Assembly: GCA_037442025.1 (NCBI GenBank)
Contig: JBBIRB010000002.1
Coordinates: 52,184 to 116,183, forward strand
Length of the DNA stretch: 64,000 nucleotides
DNA from: UBA2287 sp037442025
GTDB taxonomy: Bacteria > Bacteroidota > Bacteroidia > Bacteroidales > Tenuifilaceae
Direction of reading: 5' to 3'
Shown: piece by piece, positions 32,605 through 41,621 of the stretch
Layout of the letters: every line of letters starts with the position of its first letter
How positions within the stretch are numbered: position 1 is the stretch's first letter
The notes under the pieces: model-generated
The model's input: only the letters and a program-made list of their open reading frames with translations
Told to the model about the DNA's origin: nothing
Databases searched by the model: none
Translations under genes and position numbers: made by a program

Positions 32605-34317
32605 ATGGTAAACTACAGCAATTTAACCCTGAATTCTGCACTTAACCGTTCAAGAGTTCAGCACCCATCCAACCCCGCTTTGGGCTTTGTAGGAGAACAA
32701 ACTTTATCGTACTGCGAACTATCAATTCTTGTTCGAAACACATCGGGGATGCTAATAACCCTTGGTGTTCAAAAGGGTGATCGCGTGGCCATACTAGGCG
32801 AAAATAGCCCCCATTGGGGCATTGCCTACTTTGCCATAACCTGCATAGGTGCAGTTGCAGTCCCAATCCTACCGGACTTTACTGAGTACGATGTGGAGAA
32901 GATTTTGGAGCACAGCCAGGCAAAGACTATTTTTATTTCTTCCAAACAGGCTCCCAAAATAAAACTGTCCTCTGAGAAGGGCTCATTGGAAGCGATTCTG
33001 CTTAACAACCTCGAAGTTATTCTCCCAGAAACCTCTCTGGAAAGTTTACCTGAAGCATACACCACTCCTGCCCCCATACTAAATGTGGACTTAACTGAGA
33101 TAGATTTTCCTGAACCGCTTGAGGAGGACTTGGCTGTAATTTTATACACTTCGGGTACTACAGGGCGCCCCAAAGGCGTGATGCTTACGCATAAAAACAT
33201 CATGTCTAATTCCCTTTCAACCCTGCAAATTCAGGACATAAAGCCTACCGACAGGCTATTGAGCATACTTCCTCTTTCGCATACTTACGAATGCACAATT
33301 GGTTTCATTATGCCCATTATGCAGGGAGCATCGGTTTACTATCTTCAAAAACCCCCCATTGCCAGCGTTCTTTTACCCGCCATGCAGCAAGTAAAGCCAA
33401 CTATGATGCTGGTTGTACCATTGGTAATTGAAAAGGTTTTTAAAGTTAAAATATTACCTCAATTAACATCGTCGCCTCTTAAGCGCAAACTCTATGCAAT
33501 CCCCTTTTTCCGTAAGTTAATGCACAGGGCTGCTGCCAAAAAGTTGCATACTGCTTTTGGTGGTGCGCTCCACTTCTTTGGAATAGGAGGATCAAAACTT
33601 TCGTTTGAGGTAGAACGCTTCCTAAATGAAGGGAAATTCCCGTACTCAATTGGTTACGGAATGACAGAGGCGTCGCCATTAATTTCGGGAAGTGCCCCCA
33701 GTTTAGTACGTTTTCGCTGCGCAGGTTTCACACTGCCAGGCCAAGACATTAGAATATCCAACCCAAATCTCAATACGGGCGAAGGTGAAGTGCAAATAAG
33801 GGGAGCCCATATTATGGCTGGCTACTATAAGGATGAAGAGATTACCCGCGAAACCTTTACTGAAGACGGTTGGCTTAAAACCGGCGATTTGGGCTACATT
33901 GATACAGATGGCTACATTCAACTAAGGGGAAGGCTTAAGAACATGATTTTAGGCCCTTCGGGCGAAAACATCTACCCGGAAGACATTGAAGAGGTTATTA
34001 ATAATCACGAGCTGGTTCTAGAATCGATGGTGTATGAAGCCAAAGGGAAATTAGTTGCACGCATTCACCTCAACTATCAGGAGCTCGAAAACCGATATGC
34101 CCATTTCAAAGAGGCAGCCTCGCATTTTCAGGACCAAATGAACGATAAAGCAAAGGTTTTACAGGTTCGTGCCGGCGAAATAATGGAGGAAATAAAAAAG
34201 AATGTGAATGCACGAGTTGCAGCTTTCTCAAGGCTTAGTACTGTTGTTGAGCAGTCTGAGCCCTTTGAAAAAACCCCCACTCAAAAAATTAAGCGGTACT
34301 TATACTACAATAGTTAG
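32605..34317 (+). CDS. AMP-forming long-chain fatty acid-CoA ligase family protein
   Basis: 570 residues. ANL superfamily: the enzyme adenylates a carboxylic acid and usually transfers it to CoA. The P-loop-like motif is LYTSGTTGRPKGVMLTHKN (about residues 183-201), with YGMTEASPLISG (A5), DGWLKTGDLGYIDTDGYIQL (A7) and RLKNMILGPSGENIYPEDIE (A8). The final lysine region is KTPTQKIKRYLY. The sequence is nearest to bacterial FadD-type long-chain ligases, but the acid is not provable. It ends at a bidirectional terminator. Confidence 0.9.
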   Translation: MVNYSNLTLNSALNRSRVQHPSNPALGFVGEQTLSYCELSILVRNTSGMLITLGVQKGDRVAILGENSPHWGIAYFAITCIGAVAVPILPDFTEYDVEKILEHSQAKTIFISSKQAPKIKLSSEKGSLEAILLNNLEVILPETSLESLPEAYTTPAPILNVDLTEIDFPEPLEEDLAVILYTSGTTGRPKGVMLTHKNIMSNSLSTLQIQDIKPTDRLLSILPLSHTYECTIGFIMPIMQGASVYYLQKPPIASVLLPAMQQVKPTMMLVVPLVIEKVFKVKILPQLTSSPLKRKLYAIPFFRKLMHRAAAKKLHTAFGGALHFFGIGGSKLSFEVERFLNEGKFPYSIGYGMTEASPLISGSAPSLVRFRCAGFTLPGQDIRISNPNLNTGEGEVQIRGAHIMAGYYKDEEITRETFTEDGWLKTGDLGYIDTDGYIQLRGRLKNMILGPSGENIYPEDIEEVINNHELVLESMVYEAKGKLVARIHLNYQELENRYAHFKEAASHFQDQMNDKAKVLQVRAGEIMEEIKKNVNARVAAFSRLSTVVEQSEPFEKTPTQKIKRYLYYNS

Positions 34318-34340
34318 TATGAAAATAATTTTAAAAAACT

Positions 34341-34364
34341 AACCCTTGCCAATGCGCAGGGGTT
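34341..34364 (+). terminator. Bidirectional intrinsic terminator between the acyl-CoA ligase and acetyltransferase genes
   Basis: Arms AACCCTTGC (34341-34349) and GCAGGGGTT (34356-34364) pair with one G-T wobble, with a six-base loop. A T run follows on the plus strand and an A run precedes it, so it can stop both convergent transcripts. The right arm includes the acetyltransferase stop codon. Confidence 0.7.
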
Positions 34365-34929
34365 AATTTTTTGGAATTTGGGTTTTGGGGTTTATAAGTT
34401 GTAACATTACTTCATCCACCCACCCCGAAGGTGTTTTAAGCCACTCCTTTTTAACTCCAACTTTTTTAAACCCGATATTTTTAAAAAGTTGCAGGCTTAC
34501 TTTATTTGTTACAGCAATATTTGAGTACAACTGGTGGAGTTGAAGTGTTGCAAAGGCATAATTAACAACCAATTTTAGCGTTTCGCTAGCGTAACCTTTA
34601 TTCCTGTCCTCCTTATTGGCAATAAGAATACCTATCCCTGCCCTATTATGGAAAGGGTCGAAGTCGAAAAGATCTACAAGGCCAACAGGCACGCTCATTA
34701 GCGAACTCCTGTCCTTTGCTTCAACAATAAGCCTTAATTGTTTTGTTGTCCAAATATCCTTATGAGCTGTTTCAATGTACCTTTTCAGTACGAATTTTGA
34801 GAAGGGGGCCAAAGTGTTGCTAACCCTCCAAATTTCCTGATTATTTTCCCACTTGTAAAGCAACTCCAAGTCGGCCGGTTCGGGAGCTCGCAGTTTAACC
34901 TTAGCGTTTTCGAGGGTTTGATGGCTCAT
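34363..34929 (-). CDS. GNAT family N-acetyltransferase (RimJ/RimL-like)
   Basis: 188 residues. Starts KVKLRAPEPADLELLYKWEN, typical for RimJ/RimL-type enzymes, which acetylate N-terminal amines or small molecules from acetyl-CoA. The acetyl-CoA site is AGIGILIANKEDRNKGYASE (R/Q-x-x-G-x-G/A), followed by LQLHQLYSNIAVTNKVSLQL and FKNIGFKKVGV. The substrate is unknown. Its ATG overlaps the last base of the PorE-like gene's stop codon at 34929, so it is probably coupled to the envelope cluster. Confidence 0.88.
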   Translation of the reverse strand: MSHQTLENAKVKLRAPEPADLELLYKWENNQEIWRVSNTLAPFSKFVLKRYIETAHKDIWTTKQLRLIVEAKDRSSLMSVPVGLVDLFDFDPFHNRAGIGILIANKEDRNKGYASETLKLVVNYAFATLQLHQLYSNIAVTNKVSLQLFKNIGFKKVGVKKEWLKTPSGWVDEVMLQLINPKTQIPKN

Positions 34930-37442
34930 TACTCGGAAAAGCGTTTAATATTTACCACAAATGCATCTTTATATCCCATTTCCATAATACGCTCCAAATC
35001 CTTCTCTGCATCGCTTATTTGATTATACTTTCCAAAATGATAAATTAATGTTCCATTCTTTAGTTTGATGGTTTCTATTTTCAAAGGGAAATTTGAAAAG
35101 TCGATTGGTGAAGGGGAGGTTGTAACCTGAATAGTATAGATTGAATCGTTTTCACTACCTGTACGTGATGAAGAACGAATAGTATAGTGGGAATTAATTG
35201 TTTGCAAATCGTCCACGCCCATGAGGGTTGCATTTGGGAAACCATTCACAATACAAAAGTTGAGCAACTCAACGGCATCGGATTTATGACTGAACCTTCC
35301 AGTAGTATATACCTTGCTGTTTTGCTGGGTTTTCAGAACATTAAAGTTAACTCCTTTAGCTTTTTTAAGGCTTACCAAGTCCGACTCTTTTGCAGTTTGT
35401 CCAATGGGTACGAGCAGTATTGTAAAATCTTGAATACGGGGCTTTAAATTTTCGGGAATCTGCAACTCATCGAGAATTTTTACTGCCTCGTTGGAATTGA
35501 GCAGCGATATGGTTGCCCGCCTGTTAAATGCACGTCCTTCGGGGTTATCGGTTCCATCGGGGTTTAAATTTGATGCTACATTTTCGAACGAACCTGCTGC
35601 CCGAGCCACCATGCGCTCCCTTGCTATTCCTTTGGATTTAATATAATTAATCACGGCTTCAGCACGTAAAAGCGATAGCTTTCGATTGTACGGTACTGAC
35701 CCTCTGCTATCGGTATGTCCCGTTACTTCTATAACTACTGATGGATATTTATTCATGAACGCAATGATTCGCTCCATTTCAAATTGAGCTTCGCGAGAGA
35801 GTTTGTAACTATCGAATGCGAACTGAATGCTGCGTATTGAAATAGCCTCACCCTTTCCTACCGCCTCAGGAATCATATTTATACTTACTGGATAATTTGC
35901 AAATGTATAATTAGACGAGATAGAGATAAGAATAGTATCGGGAAAATAACCCTTCCCTTGAGCAATTAAATGGAAATTTCCGGGATAAGCTTTAATTTCA
36001 AAATCGCCCTGCATACCCCTTGGTTGCATAGACTCAACAACTTTAGAAGATTTCAAATCTACCAGCAAAAGTTCAAATAGTGCGGGGTCCACCTCTTCGT
36101 TATCGCTAACAACAATGCTACCAACAATTGGCACACGGGTTCGTTCAGCAACTCGGTCAATTTGTACTAATTGTGGCATCGAAACCCCTGGCAATTGAGA
36201 ATTGGGAATGGACAACAAACCGCTATTTTCAGTTAGCGGAAAGTAAAAAATATCATCGTCGGTTGAGCTGATTGGGTAACCCATGTTGGTTGGTTGTGCC
36301 CAGCTGGTTTCGTCAATTCGTTTGGCACAAAATATATCATACCCACCCATCCCCATATGGCCTTGTGATGCAAAAACCAACGATTGCCCATCGGGCATTA
36401 AGTAGGGTGCCTCCTCGTTGAACGGAGTGTTAATGGTTGGCCCTAAGTTTACAGCGGGTCCCCATTCGCCATTTGGTGAAAGACTTGAAACATATATGTC
36501 AATTCCGCCAAATCCGCCTCTTCGGTTCGATGTGAAGAACAGCAATTTACCATCGGCACTTAAAGATGCATGAGTCTCCCAGTAACGTGTATTAATATTT
36601 GGGCCAAGTTTAAATGCCTTGCCCCACTTCCCATTCACATTTTTGCTGGAATAAATATTTCCAACACCCCGATCGTTTTTGAAAAGAAACAGTTGAGAAC
36701 CATCGGCACTGATTGATGTGGCATAAATTTCTCCCTCTACAGCAAGGTCGAGTGTAATATTAACTGGCGTGCCCCAAGCTTCGCCCTCTTTATGGCTTAT
36801 GTAAATTGCATCGTAAAATTTCTCCTGAACGGTTACAACCAAAAACTGGCCATTGGCTGAAATAATTGGAGAAAAAACCTGTTTTGATGTGCCTTCAAAA
36901 AGATTCAAATCGTAGCGCCGCAATTGTAATGGTTGTGACAGGAATAATTTTGCGCGCTTCGATGCATCAATTTGTTGCTGAACAAAGTCGTAACTAAAAA
37001 TGTCTTTAGGATCAATCCTATTGGCATATTGAGTATAAAATTCAACAGCATCATCAATTCGATTGGCTATTCTATAGGCATTCCCAAGCTGAAACAATGC
37101 ATCGAGGGGTGATGCACTTTCATTGAATGAGCCCTCTCTATATTTTAAATTAATGTTATTTACAGCCTTTTCTAAAAAGGGTATTGCCATTGTTTTAAAT
37201 CCAGATATGTTTAAATAGCAAATACCAACCTTGTAATTATAATTGGCATTACCGGGGAATTTCTCGAGCAAACGAAGGTACAGGGGAAGCGCTTCATTGA
37301 AGTCTTGAAAAAGGAAATAATACTCTGCGTCAGCAAAAAGAGTTCGATCATCGGACTGTTGCCCAAAACCTGTTTTGGATAGCATCAAGACACTTACTAC
37401 AATTAGAAACAGTGACTTAATCCACGGTAACTTGGATTTCAT
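34929..37442 (-). CDS. PorE-like TPR / beta-propeller / OmpA / SPOR-like envelope protein
   Basis: 837 residues. Signal peptide (1-27), TPR-like helices (about 32-170), a PD40-type propeller (about 185-420) with repeats such as SADGKLLFFTSNRRGGFGGID, a carboxypeptidase regulatory-like beta domain (about 436-525), an OmpA peptidoglycan-binding domain (about 533-650; TGHTDSRGSVPYNRKLSLLR and NRRATISL) and a C-terminal region of about 185 residues with two SPOR-like repeats. The order TPR, propeller, regulatory domain, OmpA matches PorE of the Porphyromonas type IX secretion system. It is likely a periplasmic scaffold bound to peptidoglycan. It is the last propeller gene of three paralogues; a gliding/T9SS role is inferred, and other OmpA scaffolds share the design. 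Confidence 0.82.
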   Translation of the reverse strand: MKSKLPWIKSLFLIVVSVLMLSKTGFGQQSDDRTLFADAEYYFLFQDFNEALPLYLRLLEKFPGNANYNYKVGICYLNISGFKTMAIPFLEKAVNNINLKYREGSFNESASPLDALFQLGNAYRIANRIDDAVEFYTQYANRIDPKDIFSYDFVQQQIDASKRAKLFLSQPLQLRRYDLNLFEGTSKQVFSPIISANGQFLVVTVQEKFYDAIYISHKEGEAWGTPVNITLDLAVEGEIYATSISADGSQLFLFKNDRGVGNIYSSKNVNGKWGKAFKLGPNINTRYWETHASLSADGKLLFFTSNRRGGFGGIDIYVSSLSPNGEWGPAVNLGPTINTPFNEEAPYLMPDGQSLVFASQGHMGMGGYDIFCAKRIDETSWAQPTNMGYPISSTDDDIFYFPLTENSGLLSIPNSQLPGVSMPQLVQIDRVAERTRVPIVGSIVVSDNEEVDPALFELLLVDLKSSKVVESMQPRGMQGDFEIKAYPGNFHLIAQGKGYFPDTILISISSNYTFANYPVSINMIPEAVGKGEAISIRSIQFAFDSYKLSREAQFEMERIIAFMNKYPSVVIEVTGHTDSRGSVPYNRKLSLLRAEAVINYIKSKGIARERMVARAAGSFENVASNLNPDGTDNPEGRAFNRRATISLLNSNEAVKILDELQIPENLKPRIQDFTILLVPIGQTAKESDLVSLKKAKGVNFNVLKTQQNSKVYTTGRFSHKSDAVELLNFCIVNGFPNATLMGVDDLQTINSHYTIRSSSRTGSENDSIYTIQVTTSPSPIDFSNFPLKIETIKLKNGTLIYHFGKYNQISDAEKDLERIMEMGYKDAFVVNIKRFSE

Positions 37443-37601
37443 TTTGGATGGTTGTTTATTTCAAATGTGAAATATACAACATCGTTTGAATCTGGGAACA
37501 CTTAATCCTAAAAATTAATTAAGCTAATAATCAACAGTTCAGGCAAAGCAAAAGCAATAATGCAACAGAATGAAATTTACAGAGCCAATTAAGAATTAAT
37601 C

Positions 37602-40016
37602 CTACCTACTTTTTCTCCACCGTTTAAAAAGAAGAATTAATAAAATTATAAAACCAATAAGTGATATACCAGCAATGCCCTTTACAGCCCATGACAGCAA
37701 AGAACTACCCATGTTTTCGTTTATAAGCTCCTCCTTTTGCAAATCGCTAAGGGTATAAAAGTTTTCAAGACCGAAATGGGTAAGCAGCTGCAAGTATTCC
37801 GATAGGAATGGCTGAAATTCGGTCCATTTATTGAGCTTAATATACTCCCATAGGGCAACAAATGAATTAATGGACGGATCGCTTATAATTACCTGATCGA
37901 GAAAGAAAGCTAAACCTGGGCTTGCCTTCTGCTTCAGCATTTGAATTCGATAGAAGAAATCCTCATCGGAAATGGCGCCCGATATGGAGCGAGGCTGCAA
38001 CTTGCTTTGGCCACCCTTTTTGGCCATTACTATGTCGGTAAACCTCGACATTAACTGGATGAAGTCAGCCTGTTTTGTTAAGGAATCGGCTTTTTGTGAA
38101 AGCCAGGAAGCTTGTAGTAACGTTAAGAAAGTTCTGTTTTCAGAAGCTGTTGGGAATCCCGATTGAAGAGCGATCTTTATTTCGTCGCTTGCTAGCGACC
38201 TGAGGATTTCCAAAACATTTTGTGCATCGCGCTGCAACTCAACTTTTCGAAGGCTATCGGCAATTGCATTTCTGCGGGCAGCAGTAATCTGAACAGTAAG
38301 GAGCGAATCGAAATTTAATACGAGAGCAGGATCGAGAACCGATGAGCGATCGGCTAATTCAGATCCATCCATTAAATCGAGAGGTGACTTTCCTTGCACT
38401 GAAGCATCGGAAACTTCTCCTTTTTGCGCATCGGTAAACTCATTAGTTTTATCCTTTTCAGGAGCGTCTTTCACTGTAGATGCTGCGATATCAGGCTTAG
38501 CGATTACATCGTATTTAACCTGTTCCTTCAAGTCGAACTTCTTGCCAGTAAAAAATAGTTTGGCTCTACGCACGGGGTCGAGCAGTTGGAGGTTGTCAAT
38601 CTTTGAAATGTCGACAAGAGCTGCTCCGGGATTAGTAATTGTATCGATTACCATCGATTTCGGGAAAATGTTAGTTTTTTGCGCAACCAAATCGGTTTGG
38701 GTAACTACTGTACGTTGGTATTTTGGCAAGAAAATATCGAATTGTAAAATGTCCATTTCACCATAGCCATCGGTATCGAAAATAGCCATGTAACCCGATG
38801 AACCGTTGCCAATAGGCTGGAAAAACAGATCGTCGTCGGTAGTATTAAGTGGAAAACCCAAATTAACTGGCTTAGTCCATTTCCCATCGGAGCCAAGTTG
38901 CGAAAAGTAAACATCGTACCCCCCAATGGTATTTTGCCCTTCCGAGCTAAAAAACAGAAGGTTGCCATCGGCAGAAAGGAATGGGGTATTTTCGTTGAAG
39001 TTGGTATTGATTTTAGAACCCAGGTTGGATGCTGGACCCCAATCGCCGTTGGCTGTTCGCTCTGAAACGTAAATATCGAGATCGCCAAATCCCCCGGGGC
39101 GGTTGCTTGTAAAGTACAACTTTTTCCCATCGGGGGTTTCACAGGCATGCGTTTCGTATGAAGGGGTGTTAATATTCTGGTTAAGCTTCTGAATGGGAGT
39201 CCATTTGCCATCAATAAAATTGGAAACGTAAATATTTCCATCGTGAACATCGTCTCTAAACAGGTAAAGGGTACTTCCATTATTTGAAAGAGAGAGGGTG
39301 GAGCAATTGCCATCGACAACCAAGTCGAGGGTTATATTCTGGGGGGTAGCCCACTCGTTCCCAACTTTTCGAGACACAAAAACGACATTCTGAAAGCGAC
39401 GCTTTGTGGTGTATGCCATAACTCTGCCATTTCCCGAAACAGCAGGGTTGAAATTAGAAAAGCGATCGTTGACGCTCTCCCCCATATTGGAACGAATGAA
39501 GTTAACTGGGAAATTTTGGAGATTTCGCGAGTTCTTCAGGCTACTTATTTGGTGGTTGAAGTAGTCCATGTTGTAACTTCGCTCGTTCCGAATTTCGCTA
39601 ATGAAACGGTTGTAAGTGGCTTCAGCCTTTTCGATTTGATTATTAATAAAATAGGCATTGCCAAGATAAAAAATAGCATCTAAGGGGGCGTTTTGTTCCC
39701 TCACCGAATTTTCGTTATACCGACGGGTTGTGCTTGAAGCAGCCCTTTCGAGGTACTCAATGGCTCTGTGTCTACTTCCGGGAATATTCAAGTAGCAAAC
39801 CCCAATCCGATAGTCGAGGTTTCGACTGGGCTGCATAGCATTTACCCTGAGGTAGAGAGCCAAAGCTTCTTCGTAATCTTCGAAATAGTAATAGGAGTTG
39901 GCGTCGCGGAAGAGTTCGTCAATTTCTCGTTGGCTTTGAGCTGCCAAGCTGAAGGTTTGAAGCATAATTAAAGCAATTAATGCTATAACCCATTGATATA
40001 TTTTATTTGCTTTCAT
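37602..40016 (-). CDS. TPR / beta-propeller protein with C-terminal membrane anchor
   Basis: 804 residues. Signal peptide (about 1-27), TPR-like helices (about 30-165), a PD40-type propeller (about 180-420; e.g. TPDGKKLYFTSNRPGGFGDL), then about 330 residues of mostly helical, acidic/polar sequence with no named domain, and one transmembrane helix near the C-terminus (GIAGISLIGFIILLILLF) followed by KRWRKSR. With an exported N-terminus, the basic tail would sit in the cytoplasm, anchoring the propeller in the inner membrane. Paralogous to both neighbours. It is 30 bases downstream of the first copy; the unknown helical part is unique to this member. Confidence 0.75.
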   Translation of the reverse strand: MKANKIYQWVIALIALIMLQTFSLAAQSQREIDELFRDANSYYYFEDYEEALALYLRVNAMQPSRNLDYRIGVCYLNIPGSRHRAIEYLERAASSTTRRYNENSVREQNAPLDAIFYLGNAYFINNQIEKAEATYNRFISEIRNERSYNMDYFNHQISSLKNSRNLQNFPVNFIRSNMGESVNDRFSNFNPAVSGNGRVMAYTTKRRFQNVVFVSRKVGNEWATPQNITLDLVVDGNCSTLSLSNNGSTLYLFRDDVHDGNIYVSNFIDGKWTPIQKLNQNINTPSYETHACETPDGKKLYFTSNRPGGFGDLDIYVSERTANGDWGPASNLGSKINTNFNENTPFLSADGNLLFFSSEGQNTIGGYDVYFSQLGSDGKWTKPVNLGFPLNTTDDDLFFQPIGNGSSGYMAIFDTDGYGEMDILQFDIFLPKYQRTVVTQTDLVAQKTNIFPKSMVIDTITNPGAALVDISKIDNLQLLDPVRRAKLFFTGKKFDLKEQVKYDVIAKPDIAASTVKDAPEKDKTNEFTDAQKGEVSDASVQGKSPLDLMDGSELADRSSVLDPALVLNFDSLLTVQITAARRNAIADSLRKVELQRDAQNVLEILRSLASDEIKIALQSGFPTASENRTFLTLLQASWLSQKADSLTKQADFIQLMSRFTDIVMAKKGGQSKLQPRSISGAISDEDFFYRIQMLKQKASPGLAFFLDQVIISDPSINSFVALWEYIKLNKWTEFQPFLSEYLQLLTHFGLENFYTLSDLQKEELINENMGSSLLSWAVKGIAGISLIGFIILLILLFKRWRKSR

Positions 40017-40046
40017 ACTTCACATTCATATCAAATTACCATCAAA

Positions 40047-41444
40047 CTAATTGTTAGGAGTTACTGCGTGAGAACCACTAGTTCGGCTGGTTTCTTCATT
40101 GTTATTTGTTCCGTTGCTTATTGGCGAAAGCGAAAGGCCATCGTTTGGGTTAAGTTCAAACTGAACCCAGTAAATATCATCTTCCCCATGTGTTTCTGAC
40201 ATCATTCTGGAAACTACGCCCATGTTCCCATTGCCAATGGGAAAGAAAAATGTATCGTCGTCGGTAGTATTCAGCGGATAACCTAAATTAACTGGCTTAG
40301 TCCATTTTCCATCCAATTTCTGGCTCATGAAAATATCGTAACCGCCCATGGTTTCATGACCCCTCGATGCAAAGTATAGTTTGTTTCCGTCGTAAGTAAC
40401 AAAGGGAGCAATTTCGTCGAATGGAGTGTTAATTTCGGAGCCTAAGCTAACAGGATTCGACCAGCCCAATGGCACCTTTACAGAATAGAATAAATCGAAG
40501 CCCCCCGACCCGCCAGGGCGATTGCTCGAAAAAAACAGAGTATCGCCTCGGTAATTTAGCGAACCATAGGTTTCCCAAAAGCGGCTATTTACTTCTTTTG
40601 GAAAACGTGCAATGGGGGTCCATTGTCTTCTTATAGGGTCGTACGACGAGGAATAAAGATTGTATACATCGTTATCGTTTCGGGCGAGCACAATGGTATT
40701 ACCATCGCCCGAAATACCTACGGTTTGAATAGGGCCATCGGCAAGTAACTGGTTATTTAGGTTAACCGGATGTTGCCATTCACCCTTATCGAAACGGCTT
40801 ATTAAAATTGCATTGTAGAACTGCTGATGCGAAGTGTAAACCATAAGCGAGCTATTGGCCGATACTACTGGGTTCATTTCGGAAAAACGGGTGTTTATAG
40901 TTCTACCAACCGATGTAAACTTTATTTCAACAGGGTTTGCTATAAGCCTTTTGGCATGAGTAATGGATTCAAGTTGCTTTTCAACCTTTGCAATTTCTTG
41001 GGTTTCCCTGTCGGACAGTTTGCTACGATAATTATTGAATGATTGTGTCGCTCTTTCGAAGTCGCCTTTAATACGATATGCAATTCCATGGTAGTAAAGT
41101 GCCTCACGAGGGGCTTTTTGTTCGGTGAAATAGCCCTCCATGTAGGATGAAGTAACATTGCTTATAGCTCGTTCGAGGTATGGAATGGCTTTATGTTTTT
41201 CATTGGGAATATTGAGATAACAAACCCCTATGCGAAAACTAATATTGGCATTTTCGGGGTATGCATTAAAAATTTCGAGGTAAAGCGGAAGGGCATCGCG
41301 GAACTCTTCGTAGAGAAAATAGTATTCTGCATCGACAAAGACCCGCTTGAAGTAGGCCGATCGTTGCCCATAAGAATTTTGAAAAAACAATAGAATTATT
41401 AGGGTGTATAAAAAAGATCTTACCATTTTCTTTCTCTTAACCAA
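40047..41444 (-). CDS. TPR / beta-propeller periplasmic protein
   Basis: 465 residues (a second in-frame Met at 41426 is an equally good start). Signal peptide ending near NSYGQ, TPR-like helices (about 35-170) and a PD40-type propeller (about 185-430; e.g. GDTLFFSSNRPGGSGGFDLF and GNKLYFASRGHETMGGYDIF), then a short Ser/Thr/Asn-rich tail. There is no anchor, OmpA or SPOR part, so it should be soluble in the periplasm. It is first of three tandem paralogues and lies behind a consensus promoter. Confidence 0.78.
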   Translation of the reverse strand: MVKRKKMVRSFLYTLIILLFFQNSYGQRSAYFKRVFVDAEYYFLYEEFRDALPLYLEIFNAYPENANISFRIGVCYLNIPNEKHKAIPYLERAISNVTSSYMEGYFTEQKAPREALYYHGIAYRIKGDFERATQSFNNYRSKLSDRETQEIAKVEKQLESITHAKRLIANPVEIKFTSVGRTINTRFSEMNPVVSANSSLMVYTSHQQFYNAILISRFDKGEWQHPVNLNNQLLADGPIQTVGISGDGNTIVLARNDNDVYNLYSSSYDPIRRQWTPIARFPKEVNSRFWETYGSLNYRGDTLFFSSNRPGGSGGFDLFYSVKVPLGWSNPVSLGSEINTPFDEIAPFVTYDGNKLYFASRGHETMGGYDIFMSQKLDGKWTKPVNLGYPLNTTDDDTFFFPIGNGNMGVVSRMMSETHGEDDIYWVQFELNPNDGLSLSPISNGTNNNEETSRTSGSHAVTPNN

Positions 41445-41468
41445 CTTAATGTCAACTGCTTCGAAACA

Positions 41469-41488
41469 CAGAAAGTATAACCTTTCTG
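41469..41488 (-). other. Leader hairpin upstream of the propeller cluster
   Basis: CAGAAAG (41469-41475) and CTTTCTG (41482-41488) form a 7-base stem with a 6-base loop. It falls between the promoter at 41499-41528 and the first gene of the cluster, near the predicted start of the transcript. No known regulatory RNA family is recognised. Confidence 0.35.
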
Positions 41489-41498
41489 AAAACTAACT

Positions 41499-41528
41499 CA
41501 AAGATACAAAGTTAAATCAATTTCCAAA
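41499..41528 (-). promoter_or_regulatory. Promoter of the TPR-propeller gene cluster
   Basis: On the minus strand TTTG (41528-41525), an 18-base spacer and TATCTTTG (41506-41499) match the Bacteroidota consensus. The first start codon is 55-73 bases downstream. It separates the propeller cluster from the E2 gene. Confidence 0.6.
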
Positions 41529-41621
41529 CGAAAGTAAGAAAAATTGGGCAAAAGGCACTGAAGTTGAATTAGAAACGAACTACTTCTAGGAAAAAATACG
41601 CAGGGCCATTTCCGATGTGGA

